This document shows positions 10,325-21,943 of a DNA stretch of 64,000 bases, in pieces. Position numbers and translations under genes: made by a program. Below the pieces are notes generated by a model, which saw only the letters and a program-made list of their open reading frames with translations, ran no database searches and was not told where the DNA came from. Positions within the stretch are counted from its first letter, which is position 1. Each line of letters starts with the position of its first letter. Origin of the DNA: Cylicocyclus nassatus. Lineage: Eukaryota; Nematoda; Chromadorea; Rhabditida; Strongylidae. Location of the stretch: NCBI GenBank assembly GCA_958299035.1, contig CATQJL010000223.1, forward strand, positions 69,237,006-69,301,005, in the 5' to 3' direction.

Positions 10325-10700
10325 ATGAATGCTCGAATATTATTCGAATATTTGAATGCAATATTCGAATACTCGAATAACCATCTTTCAAAACTACTCG
10401 AATGAACGAAGATTCGAATAAGCCATTTTTCGAAATCGTCGAATGAACGAATTATCCGAATATAGGCCTTTCTCTATAGTTGAGCTGAACGAAAAATTTT
10501 TTCGAATGAACGAATTTCGAATAATCCAATTTCAAAAATTATTCGAACGAACGAATATTATTCGAATTGTGATTTTTGAATTATTCGAACTCGAATAATC
10601 GAATATTGATACTTTTCAAGAATTCGACTATTCGAATAATCGAATATTTGGACATGACCGAATATTCGACTATTCGAATAATTCGAATGAATCTGGTCTT
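10325..10700. repeat. TTCGAATATTCG array, left arm
   Basis: About 370 bp of TTCGAATA-type palindromic units, directly beside the Penelope-like terminal segment on one side and the hAT 3' flank on the other. Frames through it give low-complexity Ile/Arg/Asn peptides and are not genes. Confidence 0.85.
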
Positions 10701-11071
10701 TGATGAACTCAGTCCGAATGTCCTTCTGTGGCAGCATTTTGCAACAGATATGTCTCGCTATTTCCATGGTGGATTGAGTAAAACCAAGTGTTGTGGATGC
10801 TAGAAACCTAATCAACGAGCGTTTTGACGGAGGCAGGATGATAGCTAGATTATCTTGTCAACTCAGTCATAAGCTTGATGCAAAAAGTATGATGCCAGTA
10901 ACTGTAGCATGCTATTTATTAGTCAGCAATAGCTATGTAGTGCAATAAAAAGCAAAGTTTAAGGCTTTCATATACTAGAAACGGTAACATAGCAATCTGA
11001 TGAAGTGTAAAGCACCGCTAAAGTTACCTCATAAAGATACAATACGCAAAAATTACACCGACGCTTAGCTC
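10701..11071. other. hAT 3' flank, non-coding
   Basis: Sequence between the TTCGAA array and the hAT stop codon. It holds no supported gene. A 17-bp segment present in the other arm near 18345 is missing here near 10940. Confidence 0.6.
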
Positions 11072-12567
11072 TTAAAGGGTTTCTTCAACGTCTTCCAAAT
11101 CCTCAATGTCTTCAAATGCTGTTGTTGTGTCCTCGACGGGAGACTTAACGGATGAGGAATCTTCATCGTCATCTTCACTGTCGACAACGTTCCTGTAGCA
11201 TCTCACTTCTGCAGCGCTCCAGCATTTACTCTCCCTAAATGTCTACGTTTGATTGATTGCGCATATTTACTTATAGCTAGCCTTACCTCCCTATCTCCCT
11301 GTTGACATGCGCTTTGCACATAAGAAGCAATCGTGCGCTCTCACCGCACAAACGCCCTCTCCTTTTGTTACCATAGATGATTCCAGCAAAGCTAAATAAG
11401 CATAGATAATGAACATGCGCTGAAGAAATGCAAACGTGCCTGAATAATCTCTCACAATCTACCGACGTTGCGGGTATGGCGAGGTAGTGTGGCACTTGCT
11501 TCGAAAGAATTGGAAATTCATTAGCGTGATCCTTCCACCATAAAAAAGGAGAAAGGTCTTTCTCCGGTCGGCTCTTTTTTAGTAGGATTGAGTATTGTTG
11601 CACTTCAATCTAGAAAATATTATCATAGAAAAATTATTAAATGTTACTGCAGCCAACCATCAATTCCTGTGCCTGATCAGATAAGAGGCACCTCTTAGCG
11701 CTGGACTCAGGCTCAGCGTCTGCTATGGGATCCCAGAAAGACGATACTTTGTCCCTGGCTGTAGAAGTGGGAATATCAAGGGATTCCTGACTACTTGAAG
11801 AGTGACCCACTAAAATAAGATTGATTAGGTTTTGGAAGCAATAAAAACTATGCTTACTCTTAGATTCGATGAGTTTCTCGACTATTGTTTTCCACTCATC
11901 TGTAGATGCTATCCTTTCGAGGTATGCGAAGCGCGGGTCAAGAAGTGCAGCAATGCGCAATGTTTCATTAGCGAACGATGGAGCGAACTGACGTCGTGTT
12001 TCCATAAGCAGTATGCTTCCGAACTGCTTCAATCTGGTGCGAGGCTCGTTACAAGTGCTACAAATACATCATGATTTGCGCATTCGAAAAACAGGTTTAT
12101 AAGCACCTTTCCGTTTTAGCCAACAGAAGTTTTCCTCCAGCAAGCAGTAGCGAACACGTAGCTTCAGCTGCGCACATCTAGAAATTATCTTGCTCATGTC
12201 AGACAACAGTATAGTATTTGCGCTAAGTCACCTTCTTAGTAAGTTCGTAATAAGGCTCAAGGAAAGTTCTCACTGTTTTCAGAGTTTTCAATTCTTCATC
12301 ATCAAAAGGATCAGTGGACTGATTTTCCATCAATTTATCCAACGCTCCCCTCTAAAAAATTGTGAGATTGTTAGATATGCGAAAACTAGCATATATTACC
12401 GTGGCAAGGACATCGCAAATCATTGCGTAGGTAGACCCCCAACGTGTGGGGCAGTCGCTCGTGGGAGTTATTTTTGGAAGACTTAACTCTTCGAGATAGC
12501 TAAAAAAATCATTTGTTGTAGCCCGTCCAGGTATTGTACAGATGAGAACCTCTTAAAAAGTCCTCGC
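11072..12567 (-). pseudogene. hAT transposase, 3' half only, left arm
   Basis: Inverted copy of the 3' half of the gene at 15753-18210. It includes the acidic C-terminal tail (stop at about 11072), the Dimer_Tnp_hAT region (11283-11603, with KSRPEKDLSPFLWW, YLAIPATSVDCERLF and GIIYGNKRRGRL) and the ALLDPRFAYL region (11637-12032). Homology stops at 12567 in the middle of the transposase reading frame, so the BED finger, first catalytic region and 5' end are absent. This marks the inner breakpoint of the inverted duplication. Confidence 0.9.
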
Positions 12568-13019
12568 TACATCCCTTTGTGAAGGTGGAGAAGATAAGCA
12601 GCTGTAGCTCAAACAGTCTCTAACAATGTATGCCCTAGTACACAACACGAGCGGGAGTAAAATAGGTATATGTAATGACAAAAGGAATCTGAACAAATAT
12701 GAGCATATTAAAGAAAAACAATTGCCAAAATTTGATTGGAAAGAGTTAGTTAGAACCTATGAGCTTTCTAACGTAAATCACGGTGTATGATGTATTCGCA
12801 ATTGTTTTCTCTTTTACGAAAGGATGCAGCGATTGTGCGGTCGTTGCGGTCAGTGCAGTCTGCTGCACTGCTGCGGTCAGTGCAGTCAGCTGCAGTCTGC
12901 TGCAGTCAGTGCGGCAGTATGAAACAACCCTAATCACGCACCAAGAAGCTGTTTTCTTCGTCTTAAAATCTCTGGTCACCCAGTTTGATGCGCGCAATGC
13001 CGTATGGACACTATAGTTA

Positions 13020-13430
13020 GCGCCGAATATTCGTGTTCGAATAATTTATTCGAGATATTCGACAATTCGAATGTTCGAATAGTCGAATAAATGAGAAAGG
13101 TATAGTTGAGTCCGAATATTCGAGTTCGAATAATTTATTCGAAAAATTCGACTATTCGAATATTCGAATAGTCGAATGTTTGAAAGAAGCGCAATTATTC
13201 GACTGTCCGAATAGTCGATTATACAAAAGAGACAATTATTCGAATATTCGTTAATTCGCCCGTTTGGAAAAACGGCGGATTCGAATATTCGAATATTCGA
13301 TACGTTGGAAAAAAACCAATATTCGAATATTCGAATATTCGACGCAATAAAAAAAGGACTTATTCGAATGTTCGATTATTTGCAACCGACTTATTCGAAT
13401 GTTCGAATATTCGAACCGACAGAACTTAAC
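13020..13430. repeat. TTCGAATATTCG array in the spacer
   Basis: About 400 bp of ATTCGAATATTCG units. It begins next to TATAGTTAGCG and TATAGTTGAG. The sequence CTCAACTATAG also occurs, inverted, in the array at 18815 on the far side of the hAT gene. The two arrays may therefore be subterminal repeats of one large hAT element of about 13.0-18.97 kb; no 8-bp target duplication was found. Confidence 0.75.
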
Positions 13431-13636
13431 TTTCTACCGGTCGCCTCCTCTTATCGACTTCTGAACGACCCCTTCACTCTTCGGAGCCTCTAATATAGAG
13501 GAAGTTGTAACAGCGCGTTAACAGCTCCCAAAGAACGCGGTTCGTGGCGGGACCTCGCCCAAACATTTCGCAACAGTGCATTTCGCCTGAGTTCCATTGA
13601 GCTGTTTTTCTTCGTAGCAGAGCTTTACGCTTCATA

Positions 13637-14993
13637 GTTCGTGACACTAAAGTGCCTTCATTTCATTTTTGATACCTTCTGCCTGTTGCTCAAGTGTCGA
13701 CTATTTTCCTTTGTATGAGCACAGCTACCCACGTCATTGATGGTTTCTGTCGAGTTTTTGAAGTTTCTCATTTTCTTTTCAGAGAAATTTTATGCAATCG
13801 CAGTGCGAGGCGTTGGTGAGTTTGATTTTACTGAATGATCCAGCATTGAAGCCTTGAGAAGATTTTGCTAACATTAGTCCTTTTTGCCATTTCTACTTTT
13901 GGAGTTCAAGCACGTTACTTCTGACAGTGAATGATGTTGTTTACATCAAGTCATCAAGCTAGTTCAGCAGGAAGGCTAATTTTAAAACTCCAAATGGTCC
14001 TTTTTTCATTTTTGATGCTTTTTTGCGCAAATGAATGAACTTGTCGTCTATCATTCATTGTATCGACAGCTAACAGCGTCATCAATGCCGATTTTGTTGA
14101 GTATGGGAGTTTTCAAACCTTTTTCCAGCAAAGGAGTTCAATACGATCTCTACGAAGAGTATCAATTTCTGCATTCTGCTGAATGTTAACATGTTTGAAT
14201 GAACTAACGATCAGTTCACGATACTTACAAGGTGATGTAAGCTTTAAGGAGTGCCTGAAGCGATAAATGTGGATCGAAAACTCCAGATAATCGAATCATT
14301 ATATGAATGATGCACTAGTCCCGTTATGCTTCCTTGCCAGAAGGGTGATCTTGTTCAGTGAATTGGTGCACCATGTAGGCGCAGGCATCCTGTATTACTC
14401 AAATCAGTAGTCCTCTACAAAGAAAGACTTTTATCATTCATTCTGTGATTTAGAGACCCCGCTTTGCACACATTGCCTAAACGGTTTGAACGTGATTTTT
14501 CATCTCCAAGTAGCAAATAATCCAAATCGGTCAGAATGGACGTATAAACCTGTAAACATCACGATCATGGTTGTTTGACAATGTGTGCAAAGCAGTTTTG
14601 AGTCTCCTGCAGTCACATACAGAATGATACTTTGCATCAGGGTGTTGTTTGTCCCATCAGACGAGACTCGCTTTCTAAGGAGATTGATTCACTTACAGCT
14701 TCTCTTCATTTGCATTCTTCTTCAGTAAAGTTTTACCTACAGTGTATTTTTAAAGGCAACATCTTGATGACTTGATAGTAATAAACAACATCTATCTGAA
14801 GTAACGTGCTTGAACCCTTAGAGGTATGAATGACAAGGCACTGTTGTTCGCAAGATTTTTTCAAGGTTTCAGTGCTGGATCATTCAGTAAATTCAAACTC
14901 ACCAACTGCACCGCACTGCGATCGCATAATGTTCCTCTGAAAAGAAAATGAGAAATTTCAAAAGCAAACTCCAAACACTTTAGCGTCGCGAAA
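13637..14993. mobile_element. 1.36 kb foldback element
   Basis: GTTCGTGACACTAAAGTG at the left is mirrored by CACTTTAGCGTCGCGAA at the right. Inside, CAGTGCGAGGCGTTGGTGAG and TACTGAATGATCCAGCATTG have inverted partners near 14870-14935. No protein is recognised. A MITE (14432-14630) is nested in the centre. Confidence 0.7.
14432..14630. mobile_element. MITE of the TTCATTCTCTGA family, nested
   Basis: The ends ATCATTCATTCTGTGATTTA...GCTTTGCACACATTG and the inverted CAATGTGTGCAAAGCAG...CATACAGAATGAT define a 199-bp element. The ends resemble those at 4856 and 6623. Confidence 0.7.
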
Positions 14994-15752
14994 TTAGCCG
15001 TCTGGCTCCTTTGTGTGCAAGCACGGACTGGCGCGACCAACCTGCCTCATCCGGAGATTCAAAATGTTGTGCATTTGCACGCAGGGCAGCGAGGTGACTA
15101 GACAGTGATGGCTACTATACATGTTTTGGCTTCCCCGCATGCCTTTATCCGAAAGCTGCATAACGAAGCTACCCATTCAAATCAGCATTGCAATGTTGTG
15201 CTACATCTTGGATTACTACTAGCACCCGTTATTTTTCTGCGGCTCAAGCTAGGGGTTAATCGTGCTCCAGTTTCTTGGCGTGAACTGCTGTAATACTTAC
15301 ACCACCGAAGAACTTCGGGCAAGGGACTTTATAGGACCTTTACGGTTCACAGTCATAGTAAGAATCAAAAGAAGAATTACATAAAAATTAGCGTCACTTG
15401 TTGCCAACCTAAGTACGACTGAATGAACTTTTTTGAGGAGACAGATATAATAGAATAAACAGCAACAGTTCAATTCATAAGCTCAAGCATAAAGAGCGCC
15501 AAGTTTTAGCACCAGATGTTTGGACATTAGCAAATTTTACATAATTGTACCTACTAGTGTTTTCTGCAGGTTGACATCTACGCCTTAGCAGTGCTAACAG
15601 TAAAGAACACTATCCGAGCAAAGAAAATAAAGCCACATTTCAAATCTTATAGATCTTCATAGAAGAAGGTAAAAACGGAAAAATTTTTTTGCAGAATTTA
15701 GAGCATTTAAAAAGCAAGCTTCACAAGTCAATCTATTTCAGCTGAATTCAAC
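14994..15752 (+). other. No supported gene; hAT leader
   Basis: AT-rich sequence without convincing coding content. A TATTTCAG acceptor-like site at 15734-15741 precedes the hAT ATG by 11 bases and would suit cis- or SL trans-splicing of the transposase mRNA. Confidence 0.5.
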
Positions 15753-18210
15753 ATGAGCGTAGTCTGGAAGCTTTTCACCAAAACGTCTGATGAAAAAGGG
15801 AACAGCATTGCCACATGCAATATTTGTAAGAGAAAAATGAAAGTTCCAGTGTCGAAGACTACCACGAACCTGCTCATCATACATCTCAATGAGAATCACA
15901 AACAGGAAGTTCAACGAGCCAAGGAGGAGCAGCCAGCTATGCCTACTTCTCAGAAGTCGCAGCCCTCCATAATAACGGCATTTTCACCAAAAATGACAAG
16001 TGAAGCCCGCAGAATTGCAAACACACGACTCGCCATGCTAATCGCAGATAAATGGCTCTTCCTCAGCTTATCATCATCAAAATGTTTTCGCCACTTTGTG
16101 CAATCGCTAAATGCAGGCTACATCCCCCCAACAAGGAGAACGTTGCTTAGCATCATGGAGAGCGAGGTTGCTCAAATGGACCAGGACAATAAAGCTGATA
16201 CTGAGCGCAGGTAGTTTGGCATTAACAGCGGACTGCTGGAGCTCTTTCAACGCAAACACCGGACTCCTAACGATCACAGGCCACATTGGTGGGCCCACGA
16301 CGAGTAATCGCCATAACATTATCCTTGATTGCGTCGCTCTCGGATATGAAAGGTAAAGCTTCACGCCACTTACCAGAAATAAGTCATAAGCGCGCTATTT
16401 CTGTCATAGTGCCGACCTCATTGCTCATCACATCAGATGTAGTCTTAGCAGACTGAATATTGATAAAACTTTAGTCTGCGCTATGGTTGCTGATGGTGCA
16501 GCCAACATGAAACGAGCGGCAGCTGATCTCAATGTCAAATAGTAAGTGAGCAGTAGTGCACAAGTTTGAGAAGTGCAGACGTATATTTTAGTTTCCAATG
16601 TGGCGCGCATTTGATTAACTTGGCTGTGCGTAAGGCGCTCACCTGTGAGCATGTTTCACCCTTGGTTCAAAAATGCAAAACTATTGTTGCAAAGTTGGAT
16701 CGCAGTAGTGTTCTGCGAGGACTTTTTGAGAGGTTCTCATCTGTACAATACCTGGACGGGCTACAACAAATGATTTTTTTAGCTATCTCGAAGAGTTAAG
16801 TCTTTCAAAAATAACTCCCACGAGCGACTGCCTCACACGTTGGGGGTCTACCTACGCAATGATTTGCGATGTCCTTGCCACGGTAATATATGCTAGTTTT
16901 CGCATATCTAACAATCTCACAATTTTTTAGAGGGGAGCGTTGGATAAATTGATGAAAAATCAGTCCACTGATCCTTTTGATGATGAAGAATTGAAAACTC
17001 TGAAAACAGTGAGAACTTTCCTTGAGCCTTATTACGAACTTGCTAAGAAGGTGACTTAGCGCAAATACTATACTGTTGTCTGACATGAGCAAGATAATTT
17101 CTAGATGTGCGCAGCTGAAGCTACGTGTTCGCTACTGCTTGCTGGAGGAAAACTTCTGTTGGCTAAAACGGAAAGGTGCTTATAAACCTGTTTTTCGAAT
17201 GCGCAAATCATGATGTATTTGTAGCACTTGTAACGAGCCTCGCACCAGATTGAAGCAGTTCGGAAGCATACTGCTTATGGAAACACGACGTCAGTTCGCT
17301 CCATCGTTCGCTAATGAAACATTGCGCATTGCTGCACTTCTTGACCCGCGCTTCGCATACCTCGAAAGGATAGCATCTACAGATGAGTGGAAAACAATAG
17401 TCGAGAAACTCATCGAATCTAAGAGTAAGCATAGTTTTTATTGCTTCCAAAACCTAATCAATCTTATTTTAGTGGGTCACTCTTCAAGTAGTCAGGAATC
17501 CCTTGATATTCCCACTTCTACAGCCAGGGACAAAGTATCGTCTTTCTGGGATCCCATAGCAGACGCTGAGCCTGAGTCCAGCGCTAAGAGGTGCCTCTTA
17601 TCTGATCAGGCACAGGAATTGATGGTTGGCTGCAGTAACATTTAATAATTTTTCTATGATAATATTTTCTAGATTGAAGTGCAACAATACTCAATCCTAC
17701 TAAAAAAGAGCCGACCGGAGAAAGACCTTTCTCCTTTTTTATGGTGGAAGGATCACGCTAATGAATTTCCAATTCTTTCGAAGCAAGTGCCACACTACCT
17801 CGCCATACCCGCAACGTCGGTAGATTGTGAGAGATTATTCAGGCACGTTTGCATTTCTTCAGCGCATGTTCATTATCTATGCTTATTTAGCTTTGCTGGA
17901 ATCATCTATGGTAACAAAAGGAGAGGGCGTTTGTGCGGTGAGAGCGCACGATTGCTTCTTATGTGCAAAGCGCATGTCAACAGGGAGATAGGGAGGTAAG
18001 GCTAGCTATAAGTAAATATGCGCAATCAATCAAACGTAGACATTTAGGGAGAGTAAATGCTGGAGCGCTGCAGAAGTGAGACGCTACAGGAACGTTGTCG
18101 ACAGTGAAGATGACGATGAAGATTCCTCATCCGTTAAGTCTCCCGTCGAGGACACAACAACAGCATTTGAAGACATTGAGGATTTGGAAGACGTTGAAGA
18201 AACCCTTTAA
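15753..18210 (+). pseudogene. hAT-family transposase gene, about ten short exons, frame-broken
   Basis: DNA transposase of the hAT superfamily. The first exon encodes a BED zinc finger (TCNICKRKMKV...NLLIIHLNENH) after the start at 15753. Later exons carry LTADCWSSFNANTG (16.22 kb), AMVADGAANMKRAA (16.49 kb), FQCGAHLINLAVRKAL (16.59 kb), CLTRWGSTYAM (16.83 kb), ALLDPRFAYLERI (17.33 kb) and the C-terminal dimerisation block YLAIPATSVDCERLF...GIIYGNKRRGRL (17.8-17.95 kb), then an acidic tail ending TAA at 18210. Introns are mostly 45-60 bases with GTAAGT-like donors and TTTTAG/TTCTAG acceptors. Frame is lost near 16190-16205 and again at a T7 run at 16772, so this copy is probably dead. Confidence 0.85.
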
Positions 18211-18600
18211 GAGCTAAGCGTCGGTGTAATTTTTGCGTATTGTATCCTTATGAGGTAACTTTAGCGGTGCTTTACACTTCATCAGATTGCTATGTTACCG
18301 TTTCTAGTATATGAAAGCCTTAAACTTTGCTTTTTATTGCACTGAAGCTCTATGGTATCTACATAGCTATTGCTGACTAATAAATAGCATGCTACAGTTA
18401 CTGGCATCATACTTTTTGCATCAAGCTTATGACTGAGTTGACAAGATAATCTAGCTATCATCCTGCCTCCGTCAAAACGCTCGTTGATTAGGTTTCTAGC
18501 ATCCACAACACTTGGTTTTACTCAATCCACCATGGAAATAGCGAGACATATCTGTTGCAAAATGCTGCCACAGAAGGACATTCGGACTGAGTTCATCAAA
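18211..18600. other. hAT 3' flank, right arm
   Basis: Non-coding. It keeps the 17 bases near 18345 that the left arm has lost. Confidence 0.6.
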
Positions 18601-18975
18601 GACCAGATTCATTCGAATTATTCGAATAGTCGAATATTCGGTCATGTCCAAATATTCGATTATTCGAATAGTCGAATTCTTGAAAAGTATCAATATTCGA
18701 TTATTCGAGTTCGAATAATTCAAAAATCACAATTCGAATAATATTCGTTCGTTCGAATAATTTTTGAAATTGGATTATTCGAAATTCGTTCATTCGAAAA
18801 AATTTTTCGTTCAGCTCAACTATAGAGAAAGGCCTATATTCGGATAATTCGTTCATTCGACGATTTCGAAAAATGGCTTATTCGAATCTTCGTTCATTCG
18901 AGTAGTTTTGAAAGATGGTTATTCGAGTATTCGAATATTGCATTCAAATATTCGAATAATATTCGAGCATTCATA
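18600..18975. repeat. TTCGAATATTCG array, right arm
   Basis: Mirror of 10325-10700. Contains CTCAACTATAG at about 18815, inverted relative to the spacer array. Confidence 0.85.
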
Positions 18976-19308
18976 AACTTTCTTGTGAGCCACGCAGGTT
19001 TGTTAAAATATTTATCATTTAACGTTTCGGCAATAATGCCTTCCTCAGAGGCCTGAAAGAAAGTCTCACACTAGTTTCATGCCCTATATGATCAAATCTT
19101 TCCTCTTGACTAGCCTAGTTCGACGCCCTAGGAACAAAGAAGCGGAGACATTACACAACAAGTAGCATACCAAGATCTCCACCGACAGCGCAACGACGAC
19201 GTTCAAACTCTACTGGTGGTAAAAGACTAAAGCTGACCGATATGGAAGGAATGTCTTAACTGCAATATCTTCAAATGGTCAGGCACTTACTATCTACAGC
19301 TGAGAGGG

Positions 19309-19818
19309 TTGGCAATGGGCCAAAGGTTAGCACCTACGCTTGCCATCTGTTTCATGAGCAGAATAGAAAGACCGGTGCTATCACGATGCCCACTTATGTA
19401 CTGTCGATATATTGACGATTGTTGCGTTATAACATCAACACAGTCCGAAATGGACGATTGTTTCAAGATTTTAAATCAACAATCAGAGTACATAAGTTTT
19501 ACCAGAGAAGCACCACGAAACGGTTGGCTCCCCTACCTGAACACCCAGCTAATGCTTAATAACGGTACGATACGAGTGAAATGGTATCGCAAAGAGAGCT
19601 CAAAAAACATCATTTTACACGCGAAATCGGCCCATCCGGTTGCCGTTAAGCGAGCAGTATTACGGAACATGTATAAAACGGCAATCGAAGTCTGCAATGG
19701 GGAGAGTGAACGACAGGAACCCCTCGAGCTGGCAAATGAGATAGCAGCCTCCAATGGCTACTTCTCATCAAAACTTAGACATTCTAGAAATGCAGCCTAC
19801 GTCTACAGCAAATGCTGA
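19309..19818 (+). CDS. Penelope-like RT, C-terminal part, right arm
   Basis: Same as the left-arm copy except for a few residues, for example CRYIDDCCVITS instead of CIITS and ASNGYFSSKLR instead of ASIGYFSSKPR. It ends with the same stop at the junction to the endonuclease frame. Confidence 0.85.
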   Translation: MAMGQRLAPTLAICFMSRIERPVLSRCPLMYCRYIDDCCVITSTQSEMDDCFKILNQQSEYISFTREAPRNGWLPYLNTQLMLNNGTIRVKWYRKESSKNIILHAKSAHPVAVKRAVLRNMYKTAIEVCNGESERQEPLELANEIAASNGYFSSKLRHSRNAAYVYSKC

Positions 19819-20377
19819 AAACTGGTGCTAGGATTCCATTATGCTTACCACTCATTTCCGATAGAGTAAAGCACGCGTTTCAAACGTGTATAATACAAGC
19901 CCAGTTGGAGCAAGATGTTTTCTCGTATATATCCCTCGAAGCAACATTAAGCGACAACTAGTGCGTAATCGTTTACACGATACAGCTTGTATTACGAAAG
20001 ATTGCGTCATTTGGCCTAAAGGAAAAATGGGAGACTGTGCTAAGTTTGGCATTGCCTACGAAATTGAATGTCTGGCACGCCACGCTACCTACATAGGAGA
20101 AACTGGTCGGCAACTCAGCGTGAGTGTTAATGAACACTTGGCGAGTAAGAGACGGGAAAGCATGGCCAGTCCGCTAGGGAAACACAGGAAAGTAGACCAT
20201 TACGGCGACGACTTCGATATCAGGTGCATCATCCTAGGATATGAGTCAAATATTGCTGCTCGCAAAGCGCTTGAAGCGGCATACATTCTTTCGCGCGAAC
20301 CGAAACTGAACGGGAAGAATGAACAGCTCTCCATCACAAGTGATTTGATGCCATTTCTGTCATACTGTCACTTATAA
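19819..20377 (+). pseudogene. Penelope-like GIY-YIG endonuclease, frame-shifted linker, right arm
   Basis: The endonuclease core (ATYIGETGRQLSVSVNEH and KALEAAYILSREPKLNG) is open from about 19886. Against the left arm, two 2-base losses near 19915-19940 break the linker frame, so this copy is degraded while the left one is open. Confidence 0.8.
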
Positions 20378-20709
20378 ATATCATCTCCACTACTTAAGCT
20401 GTCCATATCGGTCAGCTCTAGTCTTTTACCACCAGTGGAGTTTGAACGTCTTCGTTGCGCTGTCGGTGGAGATCTTGGTATGCTACTTGTCGTGTAATGT
20501 CTCCTCTCGTTTGCCCTAGGGCGTCGAACTAGGTTAGTCAAGAAGAGAGATTTGATCATATAGGACAAAAACAAGTGTGAGACTTTCTTTCAGATCTCTG
20601 AGGAAGGCATTAATGCCGAAACGTAGACCTGATAAATATTTTAACAAAACGTGGCGTGGCTGCGTGGCTCACAAGGAAGTTTATGAATACAAGACAATGC
20701 CCAGGTTTC

Positions 20710-20960
20710 ATGACCAGAGAACATATAAAATATTCGAGCACTTATTCGAAATTAGTTTGAATATACGATCAAGTTCGGTCATTCATGTATTCGTTCATTC
20801 GAATTTTGGAATGTGCCAATATTCGAATATTCGAAAATCGAAAGTCGAATAAAATTCGTTCATTCAAAGAATTTTCGAAAATCAAATATTCGATATTCAT
20901 TCGTTCGAAAAATCTTCAAAAATTGATTATTCGATATTCGTTCATTCGAAATTTTCTGTT
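20710..20960. repeat. TTCGAA array, right arm
   Basis: Mirror of 8338-8560, with ATTCGTTCATTCGAA-type units. Confidence 0.8.
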
Positions 20961-21943
20961 CGTGACAACTATATTGGACACAAAGTTGAAGCCTTGTTCG
21001 ATGGTTTGTGACATATGAATGTAGTACAGTAGTCCGTTACCCAACTGGGATAAAGCGACTGATCGAGTACGCAGGAGTTGAATGCCTTCTGAAATGAGGG
21101 CTTCTAAACAAAAATTTTCCGTTGGCCACGCTTTGGCCTGGAAGTTTGACCGTTTCAGGTCAGCAGTGATGCGTGATAAAGACTATCATAAATTGCGCCA
21201 ACTCGCCATTTTTCCCAGCCTGAATACGCAAGGAAACAAAAGACGCAAACACTTTTTGAAGAAATGTAAAATCAAAGCTTTTTTTTTGCAAAAACAGCCA
21301 AGAGAGATTTTAAATGGTAAGATATTACCTTGTTCAATTATTTTGAAGATTCAAACTTCAATATTTCAATTTCTCGAAACTCATCTTCTTCCAAAAGACC
21401 GAAGGAAGAGACAGAATACATTTGATATTTGGGCAACATATATATATGCTCATTCGATTCATCGTCTAGCCTAATCTGAAAGTGTGTCGGCAGCAAATCG
21501 TTCCTTCCTTGGTTTCCACCTGTTCAAAATGTTCTGTCAACAGGTTGTTGTTTGTTGCAGACATGTTGTTGCACGTTGTTAATATGCTAGCTATATGTGC
21601 CGCAGGTCAGAGACAGGATACACGGAATACAAGGAGGAATAACAATGTTACCAACTATACAGTAATTGCGGATATTGCGCCCAACAGAAGTACTGGAAAT
21701 TAACTAATACGCTAGCAGCCGCTAACTTTCAAATGAAAAGACAAAACTCATGATTTTTGCTTTTCAATAAACCTAACTTCAAGCCTTAAGCATTCTTAAT
21801 CAAATTAACCAGCACTGTAAATTTGATCTTCAACGTAATGCAGCTCTTTCTGCGCGCCGAAAAATGGTCACATTCAAACTTGGTATATACATAATAACAG
21901 TATAGGTAGTGGATCTCGGTCGCGCAATATAACCAATATCTTC
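20961..21943. other. Arm sequence without a supported gene
   Basis: Mirror of about 7350-8335. Open frames at 21082-21474 and 21482-21703 repeat those of the left arm but have no recognisable domain. The left-arm equivalent of the first is split in two frames by one A in a poly-A run near 8010, which suggests no coding constraint. Confidence 0.55.

Larger units (their letters stand above)
8590..10335 (-). mobile_element. Penelope-like retroelement, 5'-truncated, left arm
   Basis: The element contains the C-terminal part of a reverse transcriptase followed by a GIY-YIG endonuclease, the hallmark of Penelope-like elements. It is flanked by inverted terminal segments of about 260-300 bp (8597-8900 and 10060-10330) sharing GATCTCCACCGACAGCGCAA, the TGAGGAAGGCATT...GCCGAAACG block and CTTGTGAGCCACGCAG. 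The RT N-terminus and early catalytic motifs are absent. Confidence 0.85.
1..12567. repeat. Left arm of giant inverted repeat
   Basis: Read as reverse complement, this arm matches 16715-21947 and then 33835-40966. Base 1 pairs with about 40966 and base 12567 with 16715. Every open frame in the arm has a mirror frame in the other arm with near-identical protein. The arms differ by scattered substitutions and a few indels: 56 extra bases here near 720-775, a 160-bp MITE at 2676, a run of G at 2510 replacing about 15 bases, and a 17-bp deletion near 10940. The arm reaches the window edge, so its true outer end is unknown. The inner end falls after TCCTCGC at 12567. Confidence 0.95.
12568..16714. 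other. Spacer between the palindrome arms
   Basis: This 4.15 kb is present once. It holds TGCAGTC-rich low-complexity sequence at 12835-12920, the third TTCGAA array, a 1.36 kb foldback element with a MITE inside it, a plain stretch without genes at about 15000-15730, and the 5' half of the hAT gene. Confidence 0.85.
18965..20705 (+). mobile_element. Penelope-like retroelement, 5'-truncated, right arm
   Basis: Mirror copy of the element at 8590-10335 with the same inverted terminal segments (18975-19240 and 20400-20700). It carries a truncated RT and a GIY-YIG domain. Confidence 0.85.

Noticed and set aside
13020..13430. Regularly spaced short repeats suggesting a CRISPR-like array
   Set aside because: Units are irregular, overlapping palindromes without unique spacers, in a eukaryotic context.
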